Shown here piece after piece: positions 60,324-64,000 of a stretch of DNA of 64,000 bases (its first letter is position 1; each line of letters opens with the position of its first letter). Both the position numbers and the translations under genes were made by a program. The notes under the pieces were generated by a model. It was not told where the DNA came from, made no database searches, and saw nothing but the letters and a program-made list of their open reading frames with translations. Origin of the DNA: Cytobacillus oceanisediminis (lineage in GTDB: Bacteria > Bacillota > Bacilli > Bacillales > Cytobacillaceae); NCBI RefSeq assembly GCF_003182355.1, contig NZ_QGTW01000003.1, forward strand, positions 124,001 to 188,000. The letters run 5' to 3'.

Positions 60324-62613
60324 TGTTATCACCTTCACTGCTTGCCGCATTTTTAAAGGAGGCAAGAATCCTAAGCACATCTTTTTTTGCTGTTTCAGAG
60401 GAAGTATCCGTACCAATGCAGGAAGGGCAGCCATGTTCACAAAAACATCTGCTGACCATTTCCATGGTTTCATGCATAATGTGTTCAACTCCCCCAAATA
60501 TCTTCTCGCTTAAACCCACGCCGCCAGGGTACCGGTCATAGAAAAAGATCGTCGGTTTTTCATTATGGGCAGCCTTTACTTGAGGTACCACATGAACGTC
60601 CTGCGGGTCGCACATAACAAACAGAGGGACAATATGCTTAAGCGCATGCGCTGTTCCAATAAGGCCCTGCTCAAGCCGATCCTGTCTAAACTTTAAGGAT
60701 TCTTCCTTTAAGGATAACCAGGTTGAGCTTGTGTGGAGCTCCTCTTCAGGCAGCGTTATTGGACCGGACCCTATATTTTCGTGAGTTTCAAACTTTATTT
60801 TTTTAAAAATTGTTGCCATCGCCACAACACTTACATCTCCAAATCCTATCTCGCCAATGGAAGAAATCCTTGATTTATCCTGTTCGAGGACCTTCAGTTC
60901 AACTGCCAGGTTCGCATCTGTGAAATAGTCGACATCCACCTCGCGGACGAAGGCTTTTTTCTCTTCCCAGTCCAGCATTTCTACTTGAAATTGTGTCCCT
61001 TGATGGAGATAGATGGCTTCTTCATGAAGAAGGGTCATCGCAGAAAAACGATCCATTTCGCCTATTACCTTTACATTGGCTACATCAGACTGGTCAATAA
61101 TGACCACATTCTCCTGGGAAGCTGAACGGAGACTGATATTATGGGCAGGAAAAGAGTCATTCATCCAGTAGAATTTATCTCCATTTTGATGGAGAACTCT
61201 TTCCTCTTCCAGGTATTCCAGAACCTCTTCCGTTTCAAAAGTGCCAAAACGCTCTCCAACATTAAATGGAAGCTCATAGGCTGCACATTTGATATGATCC
61301 ACTAAAATAATGAGGTTGTCCGGGTTTATTCGCGCAGTCTCAGGGCTTTTATTAAAAAAGTAATCAGGGTTTTGGATGACGTATTGATCCAGTGGGCTTG
61401 AGCTTGCAACCATGATGACAAGCGATTCGTCATGCCTTCTTCCTGCACGCCCAGCCTGCTGCCAGGAGCTGGCAATCGTACCCGGATATCCGGTCATGAC
61501 ACATACCTGAAGCTGTCCTATATCCACACCAAGCTCTAGGGCATTAGTACTTACAACACCATATATATCCCCTGACCGAAGCCCTTTTTCAATTTCGCGC
61601 CTTTCGGTTGGCAGATAGCCACCCCTGTAGCCTCGAATGGCTTTAGGGCCAAGCTTATGTTTGACAAGTTCCTGCAGATAGGACAGCAGAATCTCAACCC
61701 TGACCCGGCTTCTTGCAAACACAATGGTCTGTATTTTATTTTTCAGGAGCTCCCCTGCAAGCTTTCTCGCCTCCAGGGTGGCACTCCTCCTGATATTCAG
61801 CGGTTTATTGACAATAGGCGGATTGTAAAAAACAAAATGCTTTTTCCCGCTTGGTGCCCCATTATTATCGACCAGTTTGACCGGCTTTTCCGTTAGCTTC
61901 TCTGCAAGCTCAAGCGGGTTTGCAATTGTCGCAGAAGTACATATAAAAATCGGATCACTTCCATAGAACCGGCAAATTCTCCTTAGACGGCGAATTACAT
62001 TTGCCACATGGCTTCCGAATACTCCTCTGTAAATATGGAGTTCGTCAATTACTACGTATTTAAGATTCTCAAACAAAGAAACCCATTTTGTATGATGGGG
62101 CAATATTGCCGAATGCAGCATATCTGGATTTGTAATGACCACATGGCCAGCCCTCCGTACCTTTTGCCGGATGTTGGCTGGGGTATCTCCATCATATGTA
62201 TAGCTATTTATATTCAATCCCGATTCCTGAATAATTTCATTGATTTCACTTTTTTGATCCTGTGCCAGTGCTTTTGTCGGAAACATATAAAGAGCCCGCG
62301 CGTTTTGATTATCCACAATCGTTTGAAGCACAGGAAGGTTATAGCACAGTGTTTTACCGGAGGCAGTCGGTGTAACCGCTACAAGGCTTTGCCCCTTCAT
62401 CGCAGTTTGGTAAGAGGTTTTTTGGTGAGTATAAAGCCTCGTAATCCCTCTCTTTAACAACGCATCCTTTAAGGATGAATGAATGTCATCAGGAAGCTCC
62501 GCTGTTTTTGCTTCTTTTTCCTCAATTGTATGCCAATGAACGATATTTTCTTTGTAATGGTGTTCAGAAATGAGTTCCTGCATTATTTCAGGCAGATTTT
62601 TGCGTACTTTCAT
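60313..62613 (-). CDS. mrfA: Mitomycin repair factor A, DEXH helicase (YprA)
   Basis: A 766-residue superfamily 2 helicase. Motif I is TPTASGKTLCYNLPVLQ (near 80), the DEXH box is VVIDELHIYRGVFG, motif III TSATIANP and motif VI QAGRAGRRHD. The C-terminal DUF1998-type domain ends in a four-Cys cluster CFCEHGCPSC. It separates strands at crosslinks or bulky adducts so MrfB can degrade. AGGTGAAAA precedes ATG 62613. Operon order mrfA-mrfB, overlapping. Confidence 0.94.
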   Translation of the reverse strand: MKVRKNLPEIMQELISEHHYKENIVHWHTIEEKEAKTAELPDDIHSSLKDALLKRGITRLYTHQKTSYQTAMKGQSLVAVTPTASGKTLCYNLPVLQTIVDNQNARALYMFPTKALAQDQKSEINEIIQESGLNINSYTYDGDTPANIRQKVRRAGHVVITNPDMLHSAILPHHTKWVSLFENLKYVVIDELHIYRGVFGSHVANVIRRLRRICRFYGSDPIFICTSATIANPLELAEKLTEKPVKLVDNNGAPSGKKHFVFYNPPIVNKPLNIRRSATLEARKLAGELLKNKIQTIVFARSRVRVEILLSYLQELVKHKLGPKAIRGYRGGYLPTERREIEKGLRSGDIYGVVSTNALELGVDIGQLQVCVMTGYPGTIASSWQQAGRAGRRHDESLVIMVASSSPLDQYVIQNPDYFFNKSPETARINPDNLIILVDHIKCAAYELPFNVGERFGTFETEEVLEYLEEERVLHQNGDKFYWMNDSFPAHNISLRSASQENVVIIDQSDVANVKVIGEMDRFSAMTLLHEEAIYLHQGTQFQVEMLDWEEKKAFVREVDVDYFTDANLAVELKVLEQDKSRISSIGEIGFGDVSVVAMATIFKKIKFETHENIGSGPITLPEEELHTSSTWLSLKEESLKFRQDRLEQGLIGTAHALKHIVPLFVMCDPQDVHVVPQVKAAHNEKPTIFFYDRYPGGVGLSEKIFGGVEHIMHETMEMVSRCFCEHGCPSCIGTDTSSETAKKDVLRILASFKNAASSEGDNIVH

Positions 62614-62723
62614 CTTTTTTCACCTCATATCCTTATTCTAGCGAATAAACGTTCGTTCTAACAGAAGAAACTCGTAAATTCCATTAACTTTTACTGGAAA
62701 TCTATTTAACTAACATTCTTTTT

Positions 62724-62818
62724 TTGGCTTAAAAGGATCCTTTTACGTATAGAAGATTAGATATATATAACCCTTTTCCTTGCTGCCGGCTCGCATATCT
62801 ATGCGAGCCGTTTTTTAT
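62724..62818 (+). ncRNA. Candidate small RNA (orphan promoter plus terminator)
   Basis: TTGGCT, an 18-base spacer and TATAGA are followed 35 bases later by GGCTCGCATA/TATGCGAGCC and TTTTTTATAA, a strong rho-independent terminator with no gene before it. The predicted transcript is about 60 bases. The spacer is filled by the palindrome AAAAGGATCCTTTT (62731-62744), which could be an operator. The remainder of 62614-62950 holds no gene. Confidence 0.4.
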
Positions 62819-62950
62819 AAGGCCAGCCAAGGAAAACTCATCCTCTTCTGAAAATGCCAGACAAGACTTTATTTATATAAATGTGTATAAAACTTTTTCA
62901 TGTTTTTTTGTTACAATAAGCTTATTAGAACGGGAAGCATGAGGTGGATT

Positions 62951-63643
62951 ATGAAAGCTGCAGAAATTAAGAAAGTTCTTTCTCAATTCTCCCTTTTTCG
63001 GGAACTTAACGATGAAGAACTTGATAAAGTTGTTGAGGTTTCAATATCAAGGGGATGGAACAAAGGAAGCCATGTTTTTCTCCAGGATGATCCTTTGGAA
63101 AATGTTTATTTTATTAATAGCGGCAGAGTTAAGATATATAAAAGTGATATTAACGGAAAAGAGCAAATTGTAGCGATTTTGACCAAAGGCGAGATGTTCC
63201 CGCATGTAGGCTTTTTCCGGAAGGGCGGATATCCTGCTTTTTCCGAAGTGCTTGAAAACGCCCAGCTTGTTGTGGTCCCAATTGCTCAGTTTGAGAAAGT
63301 TCTCATCGAAAACCCTGAATTATGCATCAAAGTATTTAAGGTACTTGGCGAAAAAATTGTTGATCTGCAAGAAAGATTAGAGGCACAGATTTTAAATACT
63401 ACTTATGAGCAAATAATTAAGCTGCTGATACGGCTTGCCAAAATGCATGGACAGGAGCTCGAAGAAGGTTCCTTCATCCTAAAGGGCGATTTTACAAATA
63501 AGGATCTTGCCAATATGATAGGCACCACAAGAGAAACTGTCAGCAGAACACTAACAAAGATGAAAAAAAATAAATTAATTGAAACAGATAAGGATGGGCA
63601 TTTAATCATTAAGCCTGATCAACTACTTGAAGAAATTTTTTAA
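62951..63643 (+). CDS. CRP/FNR family transcriptional regulator (second paralogue)
   Basis: A 230-residue regulator co-linear with the one at 49890 over its full length, including VKIYK, EQIV, KGEMFPHVGFFRKG and the helix NPELCIKVFKVLGEKIVDLQERLE. The recognition helix again has R-E-T-V-S-R (Arg194, Glu195, Arg199), so it should read TGTGA half-sites. No Fe-S Cys cluster. I chose ATG 62951 because GAGGTGG lies just before it; a longer frame from 62900 has none. It is monocistronic with a terminator. It may share or compete for the boxes at 40210, 45711 and 49736. Confidence 0.9.
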   Translation: MKAAEIKKVLSQFSLFRELNDEELDKVVEVSISRGWNKGSHVFLQDDPLENVYFINSGRVKIYKSDINGKEQIVAILTKGEMFPHVGFFRKGGYPAFSEVLENAQLVVVPIAQFEKVLIENPELCIKVFKVLGEKIVDLQERLEAQILNTTYEQIIKLLIRLAKMHGQELEEGSFILKGDFTNKDLANMIGTTRETVSRTLTKMKKNKLIETDKDGHLIIKPDQLLEEIF

Positions 63644-63667
63644 AAACCGCATCTAAGCGGTTTTTTT
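63642..63667 (+). terminator. Terminator of the second CRP/FNR gene
   Basis: AAAACCGC, loop ATCTAA, GCGGTTTTTTTATCC directly after the stop. Confidence 0.85.
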
Positions 63668-63757
63668 ATCCTTCAATTGCCTTTTCCATCAGGAACATTC
63701 ACCCATTGGGCAGCATACGATATGATGAATAATCCTGTATGAGAGGGGATGCATGTT

Positions 63758-64000
63758 ATGGAAGATCCAAAGAAGAGAGAAAGAGAAAAGGACAGAAACG
63801 AGCCGTTTGGCGATTTAATGAAGTCCATGAATCAGCTATTTCATGAAAAGCCGGTGAAAGGGTTTCTACAGACAATGGATGATTTTTTTAAGAACCCCTT
63901 CCCTTATGCTTCTTCCTTCCATGTGGATGTTGCAGAAACAGAGAAAGAACATATCATTACTGCAGAGCTCCCGGGAATAAACAAAGAGCAAATCCAAATC
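63758..64000 (+). CDS. Hsp20/alpha-crystallin family small heat shock protein, 3' end cut by window edge
   Basis: 81 codons are present. A charged N-terminus (MEDPKKREREKDRNEPFGDL) precedes FHVDVAETEKEHIITAELPGINKEQIQI, the first strands of an alpha-crystallin domain. It is an ATP-independent holdase that binds unfolding proteins. GAGAGGGG precedes ATG 63758. The rest of the domain and the I-x-I tail lie beyond the edge, so the subfamily (spore CotM-like or heat-shock type) cannot be told. Confidence 0.88.
   Translation, partial: MEDPKKREREKDRNEPFGDLMKSMNQLFHEKPVKGFLQTMDDFFKNPFPYASSFHVDVAETEKEHIITAELPGINKEQIQI

Overview
The window comes from a low-GC, endospore-forming Firmicute of the Bacillaceae. 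It carries spore genes (sspL, a cotD-type coat protein), AAAGGAGG-type ribosome binding sites, sigma-A promoters, and Bacillus-type preQ1, guanine, Fur, cre and Fnr-like control elements. The gene order largely follows the Bacillus subtilis ypgR to yprA segment as I remember it: ypgR, ypgQ, metA, cspD, ypeQ, ypeP, ypdP, ypdQ, sspL, ypcP, dynA, bpsB, bpsA, pbuX, xpt, ypwA, ypvA, ypsC, rnpB, gpsB, ypsA, cotD, yprB, yprA. Accessory genes are inserted between these. The genus was not determined.

Layout. 1-9.3 kb: cvfC/ypgR (cut by the edge), an ABC-F ribosome factor (yfmR type) coupled to an HD phosphohydrolase, DegV, an amidohydrolase, and a 1026-residue acetyltransferase fusion behind a tiny leader ORF. 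9.3-16.3 kb: formate-THF ligase, homoserine acetyltransferase, a methyltransferase/AIM24 pair and mntR, interspersed with two families of dispersed repeats. 16.3-22.5 kb: topoisomerase III, a secreted pullulanase with a cre site, and cspD. 22.6-36.6 kb: the ypeQ to bpsA backbone. It contains a preQ1 riboswitch in front of a queuosine-precursor transporter that carries an in-frame stop, the two-module dynamin DynA, and a 30-residue membrane peptide under a Fur-type promoter. 36.7-40 kb: an SDR enzyme, a zinc-ribbon peptide and the guanine-riboswitch xpt-pbuX operon.

40-52.6 kb is the most interesting part. It holds a three-gene ba3-type oxidase, an orphan DUF2249 gene, a quinol-type nitric oxide reductase, and a divergent operon of a CRP/FNR regulator, two DUF2249 (TusA-like, Cys-less) proteins, a polytopic membrane protein and a DUF59 protein. 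TGTGA-N6-TCACT-like palindromes precede the oxidase, the orphan DUF2249 gene and the NO reductase at about -41.5 from plausible start sites. The regulator keeps the CRP-type R-E-T-V-x-R recognition helix. Together this looks like a local low-oxygen/NO regulon whose small proteins have no described function that I know of.

52.6-64 kb: a DinG-type helicase, a THUMP methyltransferase, RNase P RNA, gpsB, ypsA, cotD, the mitomycin-repair pair mrfB-mrfA, a second paralogous CRP/FNR regulator, and the start of an Hsp20 gene at the right edge. No tRNA, 5S/16S/23S rRNA, CRISPR array, prophage or transposase gene was seen.
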